A stretch of DNA of 64,000 nt from Microbacterium sp. CSI-V (GTDB lineage: Bacteria; Actinomycetota; Actinomycetes; Actinomycetales; Microbacteriaceae), in contig NZ_MTQM01000009.1 of the NCBI RefSeq assembly GCF_001984105.1, positions 186,001-250,000 of the forward strand. The letters run 5' to 3'. Both the position numbers and the translations under genes were made by a program. The notes beneath the pieces were generated by a model. That model saw nothing but the letters and a program-made list of their open reading frames with translations. It did not search any database and was not told the DNA's origin. Numbering within the stretch: position 1 is the first letter of the stretch; each line of letters starts with the position of its first letter. This document shows, one piece after another, positions 28,580 through 35,971 of the stretch.

Positions 28580-28837
28580 ATGACCACCGCACTGTGGAAC
28601 GACCTCGCCCCGGCCCCGCGCCCGGCCGGGTGGGGAGCGGCGACGCACGTCGCCGCGGGCCTGTGGCGCATCGCGGACCCGCGCGGCGTCGTCGTGGGTC
28701 ACGTGCGCGCGATCGCCGCCGATGAGGGGTGGCGGTACGCGGCCGAGCGTTTCCATGCGACGACGGGTCGGTTCCGCCGGTTGGGCGAGTTCTGGTCGTC
28801 CAACGACGCACTGGAGTGCCTCCGCTACGCGCGGTAG
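28580..28837 (+). CDS. Small conserved hypothetical protein
   Basis: 85 residues: M-T-T-A-L-W-N-D-L-A-P-A-P-R-P-A, then W-R-I-A-D-P-R-G-V-V-V-G-H-V and R-F-H-A-T-T-G-R-F-R-R-L-G-E-F-W-S-S-N-D-A. The core resembles small stand-alone proteins common in Microbacteriaceae with no known role. TAGCGT (28568-28573) ends 6 nt before ATG, supporting a real leaderless transcript. Divergent from ssb. Confidence 0.65.
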   Translation: MTTALWNDLAPAPRPAGWGAATHVAAGLWRIADPRGVVVGHVRAIAADEGWRYAAERFHATTGRFRRLGEFWSSNDALECLRYAR

Positions 28838-28945
28838 AGCTCCACACGGGCGCGCCGCGGCGACCCGGCGAGGTCGGACACGGCCGCACGGAGCGCGCCG
28901 CGATGATCGGGGCTGCAGAAAACAGACCCGCTACGCCCTCGCGGC

Positions 28946-30364
28946 TCAGACGACGGTCGCGAGGTCGTCGAGCGCCGCTCCCGCCGCTGTCCCGCGCACG
29001 TCCTCCCAAGCGTGCCGGAGGATGTCGACGGCGCGCTCGAGCGTGTGAGGTGCGGCGGTGAACGGGATGCGCAGCCGCCGGTCGTGTCCTCCCTCGACCG
29101 CGAAGCGCGAGCCGGCGGAGAGGAGCAGCCCACGGGCCCGCGCGCTCATCACGAGCGGGGTGCTGACCGGTTCTCCGAGGCCGACCCACAGCGACACCCC
29201 TCCGTGCGCGTGCGGGATCTCCCATTCGGGGAAGCGCTCGACCAGTGCGCGCGTGAGTGCATCCCGACCGGCGCGCAGCAGATCCGCGCGCTGCGTGCTG
29301 ATCTCATCGAGCCGGTGCAGCAGACGCGCCGCCACGGCCTGCTCGAACTCCGGGGTGCCCAGATCGTGCACCGGTCGGCCGCTCGCCAACCGCCGCACGA
29401 TGTCGGCTTCGGCCCGAACCCATCCGACGCGTAGGCCGCCCCACACCGTCTTCCCCAGGGAACCGACCCTCACGATCCGGCCCAGGTCGGGGAAGGCGAC
29501 CGGCGCGGTCGGACGGTCGATGTCCAGGCCCGCGGTCGTCTCGTCCAGCACGAGGTACGTCCCGGCGCGCTGCGCACCGTCGACGAACGCGGTCACCTCC
29601 TCCCGGCCCATGGTGCGACCGGTCGGGTTCTGGAACTCGGGCATGAGATAGGCCAGAGCCGGCAGCACGCGGGCGAACGTCTGCGCCGCTCGATCGAGAT
29701 CCCACCCGTCGTCCGGGGAGACGGGGACGCCGACGAGTCGGGCGCCCACGGCTCGGAAGGCGTCCGCGCCGTGGGGGTAGGTCGGCGTCTCGATGAGGAC
29801 GCGGTCGGCGCGCGACAGGAGGACCGACGCGATCAGGTGCAGTGCGCTCTGCGCCCCCGTGGTCACCAGGATCTGGTCGGGCTCGGTCGCGAGTCCGCGG
29901 TCGCGATAGTGCTGGGCGATGGCTTCGCGCAGTCCCGGCTCCCCGACGACGTCGTACCCCGTACGTGCGACGAGTGCGGCGGCATCCTGAGCCACGTCCT
30001 GGATGACCGCCGGCAGACCGGGCCAGGCTGCGGGGCTCGCCTGCTGAAGGTCGATGACGCCGTCGCGCCGGTCGTCCGCGCCGGGGTCGTTGCGCCGGAG
30101 TGGCAGGGTCACGCTCCCGCTCCCCCGCAGGCTCTCGATGTGGCCGGTGTCGCGCAGGCTGCGGTACGTGGCGGCCACGGTGGTGCGACTCAATCCCAGG
30201 GCCGCGGCCAGCTCGCGCTCGGCGGGGAGCGCGGTGCGCGGTGCGATGCGGTTGTCGAGGCACAGGAGGCGGATGCCGTCGGCCAGCGCCTCGTAGGCGG
30301 GGCCGCGGCCGCGCCAGCCACCGAGCGCCTCGGCGAGGGCGCGGGCGGAGATGCGGGAGTCCAT
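28946..30364 (-). CDS. MocR-type regulator (GntR wHTH fused to aminotransferase-like domain; YczR-like)
   Basis: 472 residues. Residues 1-75 form a GntR winged helix (Y-E-A-L-A-D-G-I-R-L-L, then L-P-A-E-R-E-L-A-A-A-L-G-L-S-R-T-T-V), followed by a fold-type I PLP domain with S-L-G-K-T-V-W-G-G-L-R-V-G carrying the PLP lysine. MocR proteins sense vitamin B6 or amino compounds and act as transcription factors. The divergent neighbour is a YczE-type membrane protein, the partner seen in Bacillus yczR-yczE. TACTCT (30371-30376) lies 6 nt before ATG 30364: leaderless. Upstream in-frame starts are less likely. Confidence 0.88.
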   Translation of the reverse strand: MDSRISARALAEALGGWRGRGPAYEALADGIRLLCLDNRIAPRTALPAERELAAALGLSRTTVAATYRSLRDTGHIESLRGSGSVTLPLRRNDPGADDRRDGVIDLQQASPAAWPGLPAVIQDVAQDAAALVARTGYDVVGEPGLREAIAQHYRDRGLATEPDQILVTTGAQSALHLIASVLLSRADRVLIETPTYPHGADAFRAVGARLVGVPVSPDDGWDLDRAAQTFARVLPALAYLMPEFQNPTGRTMGREEVTAFVDGAQRAGTYLVLDETTAGLDIDRPTAPVAFPDLGRIVRVGSLGKTVWGGLRVGWVRAEADIVRRLASGRPVHDLGTPEFEQAVAARLLHRLDEISTQRADLLRAGRDALTRALVERFPEWEIPHAHGGVSLWVGLGEPVSTPLVMSARARGLLLSAGSRFAVEGGHDRRLRIPFTAAPHTLERAVDILRHAWEDVRGTAAGAALDDLATVV

Positions 30365-30425
30365 GAGGCCAGAGTAACCAGATTGGCACGCTTGCATAGA
30401 CCCAATCCGGTGATTGGCTTCTTTC
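30365..30425. promoter_or_regulatory. Divergent control region between MocR regulator and yczE, with ATTGG boxes
   Basis: The 61-bp gap carries ATTGG at 30382-30386, its inverse CCAAT at 30402-30406 and ATTGG again at 30413-30417. MocR factors usually bind such direct and inverted repeats in the shared promoter. Binding is inferred. Confidence 0.45.
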
Positions 30426-31034
30426 GTGACCACCCGGATCCTTCGCCTCTTCACCGGCCTGTGCCTCTACGGCTTCGGCTGCGCCCTCACCATCGCGGCC
30501 GGTCTCGGCGTCGACCCGTGGACGGTGTTCGCCGAGGGGCTCTCGCGCGTCACGGGGATCGGTGTCGGCTGGATCACCAACATCGTCGGACTCGGCGTGC
30601 TGCTCCTGTGGATCCCCCTGCGGCAGAGACCCGGTGTCGGCACGGTGGCCAACATCCTCCTGGTCGGGACGAGCATCCAGGTGTCTCTGACGTTCCTGCC
30701 GCATCCCGACACCCTGCTCTGGCAGGCGCTGATGCTCGTGGGCGGAGTGGTCACCGTCGCGGCGGCCTCCGGGCTGTACATCGGCGCGCGCTTCGGACCC
30801 GGTCCGCGCGACGGGCTGATGACCGGAATCCACGCCCGTTTCGGTTGGCCGATCTGGGCCTCGCGGCTCGCCGTCGAGGGCACCGTGCTGGTGGCGGGCT
30901 GGCTCCTCGGCGGCACGGTCGGCATCGGCACGGTCGTGTTCGCCCTCGGGATCGGACCGCTGGTGCACGTCGCACTGCGCCTGTTGGCCGCACCCGAGCC
31001 GCGACGGCGTCTTCACCGCCCGGCCCGGGTGTGA
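30426..31034 (+). CDS. YczE/YyaS/YitT-family membrane protein
   Basis: 202 residues, five hydrophobic helices (about 5-25, 38-60, 68-88, 95-118, 140-165 plus a short last one). Y-G-F-G-C-A-L-T-I-A-A-G-L-G-V-D-P-W-T-V-F, G-L-Y-I-G-A-R-F-G-P-G-P-R-D-G-L-M-T and G-I-G-T-V-V-F-A-L-G-I-G-P-L-V-H are hallmarks of the YczE group. Molecular function is unknown; the gene is repeatedly paired with a MocR regulator. GTG 30426 chosen; TTG 30414 is an alternative. Confidence 0.85.
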   Translation: MTTRILRLFTGLCLYGFGCALTIAAGLGVDPWTVFAEGLSRVTGIGVGWITNIVGLGVLLLWIPLRQRPGVGTVANILLVGTSIQVSLTFLPHPDTLLWQALMLVGGVVTVAAASGLYIGARFGPGPRDGLMTGIHARFGWPIWASRLAVEGTVLVAGWLLGGTVGIGTVVFALGIGPLVHVALRLLAAPEPRRRLHRPARV

Positions 31035-31085
31035 CGCCCGGCGGGGTCGCGGACGCTTCCTCGCCTCCACGACACGCTGGGGGGC

Positions 31086-31295
31086 TCAGTGCTCCCGGAA
31101 CTGGGGCCGATCACTCCCGGGCTTCAGGTGCGAATGCACCGCGTTCTTGGCGATATCCATCGTGGGGTAGACCCCGAGGCGTTCGTCCCTGCCGGTCATG
31201 TGCACGGCGTAGCCCTCGGCATCCTTCTGGATGGTTCCGACCACTCCGCCGGGACCGTAGGCGACCCACAGTCGTCGCGTCGTCGTTTCGGACAT
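31086..31295 (-). CDS. Small conserved hypothetical protein (DUF-like, 69 aa)
   Basis: 69 residues: M-S-E-T-T-T-R-R-L-W-V-A-Y-G-P-G-G-V-V-G-T-I-Q-K-D-A-E-G-Y-A, written here in single letters, then a basic tail ending F-R-E-H. It resembles short proteins adjacent to tRNA-Arg in Microbacterium whose role is unknown. ATG 31295 has AAGGAG six bases upstream, which decides the start over the longer frame to 31364. Converges on yczE. Confidence 0.7.
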   Translation of the reverse strand: MSETTTRRLWVAYGPGGVVGTIQKDAEGYAVHMTGRDERLGVYPTMDIAKNAVHSHLKPGSDRPQFREH

Positions 31296-31397
31296 GGTGC
31301 TCCTTTCGTTCGATCTGGCCGGAGCGTACGCCCGCCCGTCCGGCCCCGCCAGGGGGTCGACCACGGCGCGAGCGGGTCACCGATATCCTGGTGGCGA

Positions 31398-31470
31398 CCC
31401 CCAGTAGCTCAGTGGATAGAGCAGCGGCCTTCTAATCCGCCGGTCGCACGTTCGAATCGTGCCTGGGGGA
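31398..31470 (+). tRNA. tRNA-Arg(TCT)
   Basis: Acceptor CCCCCAG/CTGGGGG, D-arm AGCTCAGTGGATAGAGC, anticodon loop CTTCTAA (anticodon TCT), T-arm GCACGTTCGAATCGTGC, discriminator A, no encoded CCA. A TATCCT -10-like box lies at 31384-31389. Confidence 0.96.
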
Positions 31471-31508
31471 CCGACTCCCCCGTCTCACCCCGTCAGTAGG
31501 ATGACGGG

Positions 31509-32135
31509 ATGGTAAGCGCCTCTGAGAACGACCGGCTCGTGTGGATCGACTGCGAGATGACGGGACTCGACCTCGCGGTCGACGAGCTCGTCGAGATCGC
31601 GATCGTCGTCACCGATTTCGAGCTGAACGTCCTCGACCCCGGCTTCCAGGTCGTGATCAAGCCCGACGCCTCGGCCCTGGCGAACATGGGCGACTTCGTC
31701 ACCGAGATGCACCGGTCCTCGGGTCTGCTCGACGAGATCCCGAACGGCGTGAGCCTGGCGGATGCCGAGTTCCAGGCGCTCGAGTACATCCAGCGCTTCG
31801 CCCCGCTCGAGGGCAAGGCGCCCCTGGCGGGCAACACGATCGGCACGGACCGCATGTTCCTCGCGAAGTACATGCCGCGGGTCGACCGCTGGCTGCACTA
31901 CCGGAACGTGGACGTGTCGAGCATCAAAGAGCTCTCGCGCCGCTGGTATCCGCGCGCCTACTTCAACGCTCCCGCGAAGAACGGCGGGCATCGCGCCCTC
32001 GCCGACATCCTCGAGTCCATCCGCGAGCTGGCGTACTACCGCAAGGCCGTCTTCGTGCCGGAGCCGGGCCCCACGAGCGACGAGGCGAAGGGCGCCGCAT
32101 CGTCGGTCGTTTCGTCGTTCGCGCGGGACGTATGA
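31509..32135 (+). CDS. orn: Oligoribonuclease
   Basis: 208 residues. DEDDh 3'-5' exonuclease that degrades 2-5 nt RNAs and pGpG, finishing mRNA decay. W-I-D-C-E-M-T-G-L-D gives the first acidic pair, A-G-N-T-I-G-T-D-R-M-F-L the third acid, and K-N-G-G-H-R-A-L-A-D-I the His and last Asp. TAGGAT (31497-31502) ends 6 nt before ATG: leaderless. The gene ends just before tRNA-His. Confidence 0.96.
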   Translation: MVSASENDRLVWIDCEMTGLDLAVDELVEIAIVVTDFELNVLDPGFQVVIKPDASALANMGDFVTEMHRSSGLLDEIPNGVSLADAEFQALEYIQRFAPLEGKAPLAGNTIGTDRMFLAKYMPRVDRWLHYRNVDVSSIKELSRRWYPRAYFNAPAKNGGHRALADILESIRELAYYRKAVFVPEPGPTSDEAKGAASSVVSSFARDV

Positions 32136-32170
32136 CATAATCGTTCAGTTGTCCGCTTCGGTGGACACAT

Positions 32171-32247
32171 GGTGGCTATAGCTCAGTTGGTAGAGCACCG
32201 CGTTGTGGTCGCGGGGGTCGCGGGTTCAAGTCCCGTTAGCCACCCCA
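32171..32247 (+). tRNA. tRNA-His(GTG)
   Basis: Acceptor GTGGCTA/TAGCCAC with the extra encoded G at -1 pairing discriminator C, anticodon loop TTGTGGT (anticodon GTG), T-arm GGGTTCAAGTCCC and an encoded CCA tail. A CATAAT box and a small hairpin lie just upstream; a terminator follows at once. Confidence 0.96.
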
Positions 32248-32251
32248 ACCC

Positions 32252-32280
32252 CGAAGGCCCGCCTCTCCGGCGGGCCTTCG
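32252..32280 (+). terminator. Terminator after tRNA-His
   Basis: 12-bp stem CGAAGGCCCGCC/GGCGGGCCTTCG with a 5-nt loop, followed by TCGTTCC. Confidence 0.85.
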
Positions 32281-32370
32281 TCGTTCCGGCCGGTGCCCTG
32301 CGAGGACTCATAGAATTGGGCGGACGGAGCGCGAGGCATCCCCGCCGACGTCCGCAGGAACGGGAGAACC

Positions 32371-32748
32371 ATGCACGACGAGGTGGACGAGCACGCGTGG
32401 CTCGACCTCGACGGTGCCGCGTTCGAGGCCCTGGTCGTGGACGAGCTGGACCGCCTCCCGGACGACATGGTCGACGGGCTCGACAACGTCGTGTTCGTCG
32501 TCGAGGACCGCCCCGAGGATGGATCGCTCGATCTCCTCGGCCTCTACGACGGATGGGCTCTCACCGAACGTGAACGCTACGGCGTGGGCGAACTCCCCGA
32601 CCGGATCATCGTCTACCGCGAGCCGCACCTCGCCGCCTGTGCGGACGAGGACGAGCTCCGCGGCGAGATCCACACCACCCTCGTCCACGAGATCGCCCAC
32701 TTCTACGGCATCGACGACGCGCGTCTCCACGAACTCGGATGGGCGTGA
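32371..32748 (+). CDS. Minimal metallopeptidase (zincin-like family)
   Basis: 125 residues. H106-E107-I-A-H110 is a zincin HExxH site, followed by F-Y-G-I-D-D whose Asp can be the third ligand. E-D-R-P, L-L-G-L-Y and L-P-D-R-I-I-V-Y-R are typical of the minimal metallopeptidase family (Zincin_1). Natural substrate is unknown. GGGAGA precedes the ATG and TAGAAT (32311-32316) is a candidate -10. The stop overlaps the clpS start (TGATG): first gene of a three-gene operon. Confidence 0.88.
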   Translation: MHDEVDEHAWLDLDGAAFEALVVDELDRLPDDMVDGLDNVVFVVEDRPEDGSLDLLGLYDGWALTERERYGVGELPDRIIVYREPHLAACADEDELRGEIHTTLVHEIAHFYGIDDARLHELGWA

Positions 32749-33041
32749 TGGCCGGTATCGCGGTTCCCGACCTCGACGAGATCACCGAGATCGAGGCCGC
32801 TCCCCCGACCTCGTGGCAGACGGTCGTCTGGAACGACCCCGTCAACCTGATGAGCTACGTCGTCCACGTCTTCCGCACGTACTTCGGCTTCGACGCCGAC
32901 ACCGCCCATCGGCTCATGCTCTCCGTGCATCACGACGGGCACGCCGTCGTGGCCCGGGGCCCGCGCGAGGTCATGGAGGTGCACGCGCAGGCGCTGCACG
33001 ATTACGGCCTCTGGGCTACGGTGCGAAAGGATCCGCGATGA
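32748..33041 (+). CDS. clpS: ATP-dependent Clp protease adaptor ClpS
   Basis: 97 residues. Brings N-degron substrates to the ClpA/ClpC unfoldase. Core features: V-V-W-N-D-P-V-N-L-M-S-Y-V-V-H-V-F, H-R-L-M-L-S-V-H-H-D-G-H-A-V-V, and E-V-M-E-V-H-A-Q-A-L-H-D-Y-G-L-W. ATG 32748 overlaps the metallopeptidase stop; ATG 32739 is in frame but lies inside it. Its own stop overlaps the next gene by 4 nt. Confidence 0.95.
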   Translation: MAGIAVPDLDEITEIEAAPPTSWQTVVWNDPVNLMSYVVHVFRTYFGFDADTAHRLMLSVHHDGHAVVARGPREVMEVHAQALHDYGLWATVRKDPR

Positions 33042-33541
33042 ACGACCGCATCGTCGTGCTCGAGGTCAGTGGGCTCGAGGCGCTCCACCTGGCGGGGATC
33101 GTCGGGCAGTTCCGCGATCTCATCGTCGACGCCGGACGAGAGGACGACCCCGCCGTCCTGCGACTCCTCCCCGACGCGTATCCCGACGACGACGACGCCA
33201 GCCGGGAGTTCCGCCGGCTGACCGGCGCCGACATGCTCGAGCGGCGCGCAGACGACGCCCGCACGGTCCTCGACACCCTCGGCATGGACGGTGGCGAGCT
33301 CGACCCCGCGAGCGACCCCGACACGACCATCACCGTGGCCCTCGGCGAGACCGAGGCGCGCGCCTGGATGCGGACCCTCTCGGCGGTCCGGCTCGTGCTG
33401 GCGACCCGGCTCGGCATCCAGGATCAGGACGAGCACCGTCCGGATGACGCGCGCTTCGGGATCTACGACTGGGTCGGCTACCGCTTGGACGGCCTGGTCG
33501 CGGCCCTCGACCGGAACCTCGAGGATCCCCCGCGCCGCTGA
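33038..33541 (+). CDS. DUF2017 family protein
   Basis: 167 residues, acidic, mostly helical, no membrane segment. This family is the usual third gene after clpS in actinobacteria, suggesting a role linked to ClpS-dependent proteolysis, though none is proven. Visible: D-P-A-V-L-R-L-L-P-D-A-Y-P-D-D-D-D-A-S-R-E-F-R-R-L-T (single letters), then V-A-L-G-E-T-E-A-R-A-W-M-R-T-L and R-F-G-I-Y-D-W-V-G-Y. ATGA overlap with clpS. Convergent with the kinase gene, only 4 nt away. Confidence 0.85.
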   Translation: MNDRIVVLEVSGLEALHLAGIVGQFRDLIVDAGREDDPAVLRLLPDAYPDDDDASREFRRLTGADMLERRADDARTVLDTLGMDGGELDPASDPDTTITVALGETEARAWMRTLSAVRLVLATRLGIQDQDEHRPDDARFGIYDWVGYRLDGLVAALDRNLEDPPRR

Positions 33542-33545
33542 GGCG

Positions 33546-34070
33546 TCACGGCAGGAACACCACGACGGATGCCAGCGCCTGCGGCTGGTGATCGGCGAGG
33601 TGCGCATTCTCCTGAGCCGCCCACCGGTCCCAGTGGGGGCGGTAGGTCTCGCCGTCGCGGCGGAGCGCGCGGTCCTTGCGCGGCCCGTCCGGCGCGTCGA
33701 CCCAGACGCGCACGTCGGCGAGCGTCGCCGCGGCCGGTGTGAGGATCCCCGCCCCTTCGACCACGAGGGGCAGTGAGGGGTCGACGGCGTGCGCCTCGGC
33801 GCGTTCACCCGCCTCCCAATCCCAGCGTTGCCATACGCCGATCGTCCCCTTCGCGTGGGGCAGCAGGATCGTCTCGCGAGCGTACTCGGCTCCCTCGGCG
33901 AGTCCTCCCCAGCCGGGGTAGAGGTCATCGAGAGCGACGAGCTGCACCCGGCTGCGCCCCGGCCAGGCACTGACCAGGCGACGGGCGAGCGAACTCTTGC
34001 CCGCCCCGCTGCGGCCGTCGATGAGCACGACGGGATTGGACGCCCCCACCGCCGACACCCGCGACGACAC
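33546..34070 (-). CDS. P-loop kinase-like ATPase (uridine/nucleoside kinase-like)
   Basis: 174 residues from the chosen start. I-D-G-R-S-G-A-G-K-S-S-L-A is a Walker A loop (about residues 17-28). V-A-L-D-D-L-Y-P-G-W-G-G-L follows, as in uridine kinase-like enzymes, then V-V-E-G-A-G-I-L (Walker B-like). W-Q-R-W-D-W-E is typical. It probably phosphorylates a small molecule; the substrate is unknown. The start is uncertain: GTG 34070 keeps the frame clear of the upstream gene, but an overlapping earlier start is possible. Confidence 0.75.
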   Translation of the reverse strand: MSSRVSAVGASNPVVLIDGRSGAGKSSLARRLVSAWPGRSRVQLVALDDLYPGWGGLAEGAEYARETILLPHAKGTIGVWQRWDWEAGERAEAHAVDPSLPLVVEGAGILTPAAATLADVRVWVDAPDGPRKDRALRRDGETYRPHWDRWAAQENAHLADHQPQALASVVVFLP

Positions 34071-34113
34071 CGCCCCGACCGCGGCGGTCAGGGCGTCGTC
34101 GAGGGGATCGCCG

Positions 34114-34434
34114 CTACTTCTTGAGGGCGCGGATGACACGGCTGAGCGCGCGACCGGCGACCCACACGAACGGGATGCCGACGGCGAGCAGGGACACGAG
34201 GTTCGGGTCGAAGCGGAGGTCGTCACCGCGACGGATGTACGCGCCGAGCGGGAGCGTGTACCCGCCGCCACCTCCGCCGCCGTTGCCCTGTTCGTCCGAG
34301 CCGCCGCCGAATCCGGCCCAGGTCAGGGCGACCGGGACGATGCGCACGCCGTCCACGTCCTGCTGCTCGCCGTAGGCGGAGGTGACGCCGAAGCTGGTGG
34401 CCTGCTTGCCGAGTTCCAATGCGATGTTGGGCAT
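34114..34434 (-). CDS. YtfJ/GerW-like family protein
   Basis: 106 residues. A short N-terminal helix (L-E-L-G-K-Q-A-T-S-F-G-V-T-S-A-Y-G), then V-D-G-V-R-I-V-P-V-A-L-T-W-A-G-F-G-G-G and a G-rich turn before Y-T-L-P-L-G-A-Y-I, and a C-terminal hydrophobic helix (about 84-100). This is the pattern of the YtfJ (GerW) family, first known from Bacillus sporulation, though this organism shows no spore genes here. TACGGT (34442-34447) is 7 nt before ATG: leaderless. Confidence 0.65.
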   Translation of the reverse strand: MPNIALELGKQATSFGVTSAYGEQQDVDGVRIVPVALTWAGFGGGSDEQGNGGGGGGGYTLPLGAYIRRGDDLRFDPNLVSLLAVGIPFVWVAGRALSRVIRALKK

Positions 34435-34498
34435 GGACCCCACCGTACCCGCCCGTGATCGACGCGCCCAGGGGCGTTGCGCACCGGGCGGCGCCGTG

Positions 34499-35755
34499 TC
34501 AGTGGTCGTACGAGGGACGCGGATTCGTGGGCAGCGCGCCGCCGCCGCGCGACGGGCCGAGGAGCGATCCGCGGGTGACGGCGCCGCGTCCGAACCGCGC
34601 GGTCGCGCCGTCGAGCGCTCCTTCCACCCGTCGCCACTCCGCGTCGTCGTCCCACAGCGTCGCGGCGGTCGCGGTCGGCCGCAGCTTCTCGCCGCGGACG
34701 CCGACGAGCCGCACCGCCTGACGGCGGTCGATCCCGTCGAACAGCTCGATCGCGGCATCCCCGATCCGCTGTCCGACCGACGTGGGTTCGGGGAGGGTCC
34801 GCGAGCGGCTCAGCGTCGTGAAGTCGCTGAACCGCACCTTGATGGAGATGGTGGATGCCTCGAACCCCTGGTTCCGCAGGCGCGCGCCCACCCGGTCGGC
34901 CAGCCGGCGCAGCTCGACGTGGAGCGTGCGCGTGTCCGAGATGTCGGTGTGGAACGTCTCTTCGTGCCCGACGCTCTTCTCCGTGCGCCCGGTGTGCACC
35001 TCTCGGGCGTCGATGCCGCGGGCGAGGTGCCAGATGCGTTCACCCATGGCCGGCCCGAGCACCTTCTCGAGCGCCGGGCGCGGAGTGTCGAGCACGTCGG
35101 AGATGAGACGGATGCCCCGCGATTCGAGAGCCACCGCCGCCTTCGGCCCCACTCCCCAGAGCGCACGGACCGAGCGCGGCCGCAGGAACGCCTCGGTGTC
35201 CGCTTCGGCGACGATCAACAGGCCGTCGGGCTTGGAGATCGTCGAGGCCATCTTGGCCACGTGCTTGGTCGCCGCGACCCCCACGCTGCACGTCAGACCG
35301 GTGCGTTCCTTGACCCGGACCCGCAGATCGCGCGCGATCCTCCCCGGACTCCCCCACAGCCGTCGAGCCCCGCGCACGTCGAGGAACGCCTCGTCGATCG
35401 ACAGGGGCTCCACGAGCGGGGTGATCTCGTCGAAGATCGCCATGACCTGGCGGGACATCTCGGTGTACCGCGAGTACGGCGGATTCACGACGATCGCGTT
35501 CGGGCACAGGCGCAGGGCGATCGCCACCGGCATCGCGGACTTCACGCCGTAGCGTCGCGCCTCGTACGACGCGCTGGACACGACCCCGCGCCCTTCGGAG
35601 CCGCCGATGATGAGCGGCTTGCCCGCGAGCGACGGGTCGTCGAGCACCGCGACCGAGGCGAAGAACGCGTCCATGTCGACGTGCAGGATGCCGGTCCCCG
35701 TGTCGTCGGCACCGGGCGGCGAGACGATGCGCCCCGTCCCGTCTCCGCGTCCCAT
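34499..35755 (-). CDS. dinB: DNA polymerase IV (Y family)
   Basis: 418 residues. Error-prone lesion-bypass polymerase. H-V-D-M-D-A-F-F-A-S-V (metal Asp and steric-gate Phe), Y-E-A-R-R-Y-G-V-K-S-A-M-P, P-L-S-I-D-E-A-F-L-D-V (second catalytic acids), then the helix-hairpin-helix and little-finger regions (T-E-K-S-V-G-H-E-E-T-F). No clear C-terminal clamp-binding motif was seen. ATG 35755 has GGGGGAG at about ten bases; ATG 35764 is in frame but too close to that site. Confidence 0.94.
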   Translation of the reverse strand: MGRGDGTGRIVSPPGADDTGTGILHVDMDAFFASVAVLDDPSLAGKPLIIGGSEGRGVVSSASYEARRYGVKSAMPVAIALRLCPNAIVVNPPYSRYTEMSRQVMAIFDEITPLVEPLSIDEAFLDVRGARRLWGSPGRIARDLRVRVKERTGLTCSVGVAATKHVAKMASTISKPDGLLIVAEADTEAFLRPRSVRALWGVGPKAAVALESRGIRLISDVLDTPRPALEKVLGPAMGERIWHLARGIDAREVHTGRTEKSVGHEETFHTDISDTRTLHVELRRLADRVGARLRNQGFEASTISIKVRFSDFTTLSRSRTLPEPTSVGQRIGDAAIELFDGIDRRQAVRLVGVRGEKLRPTATAATLWDDDAEWRRVEGALDGATARFGRGAVTRGSLLGPSRGGGALPTNPRPSYDH

Positions 35756-35917
35756 GGCATCCATTCTCCCCCGGGCCTCCGACATCGCGGCCGGGGACGG
35801 GCGGCGGCGCGCGCGTCCGCTCAGCGATCCGCACAACCTCATCCCAAATCCCCCGAAGCCGACTGGCCTACGGCGAATCGCTGAGTTCGGCACCCGTCCC
35901 ACACCCCCGGGAACGAC

Positions 35918-35964
35918 GGATGCCACGGCCCGCGCCCGCGAGGAGCGTCGGAGCCGTGGCATCC
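35918..35964 (-). terminator. Terminator of the gatCAB operon (contains GGATGCC word)
   Basis: Perfect 12-bp stem GGATGCCACGGC/GCCGTGGCATCC with a 23-nt loop, just after the gatB stop. Confidence 0.8.
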
Positions 35965-35971
35965 ACGGTGC

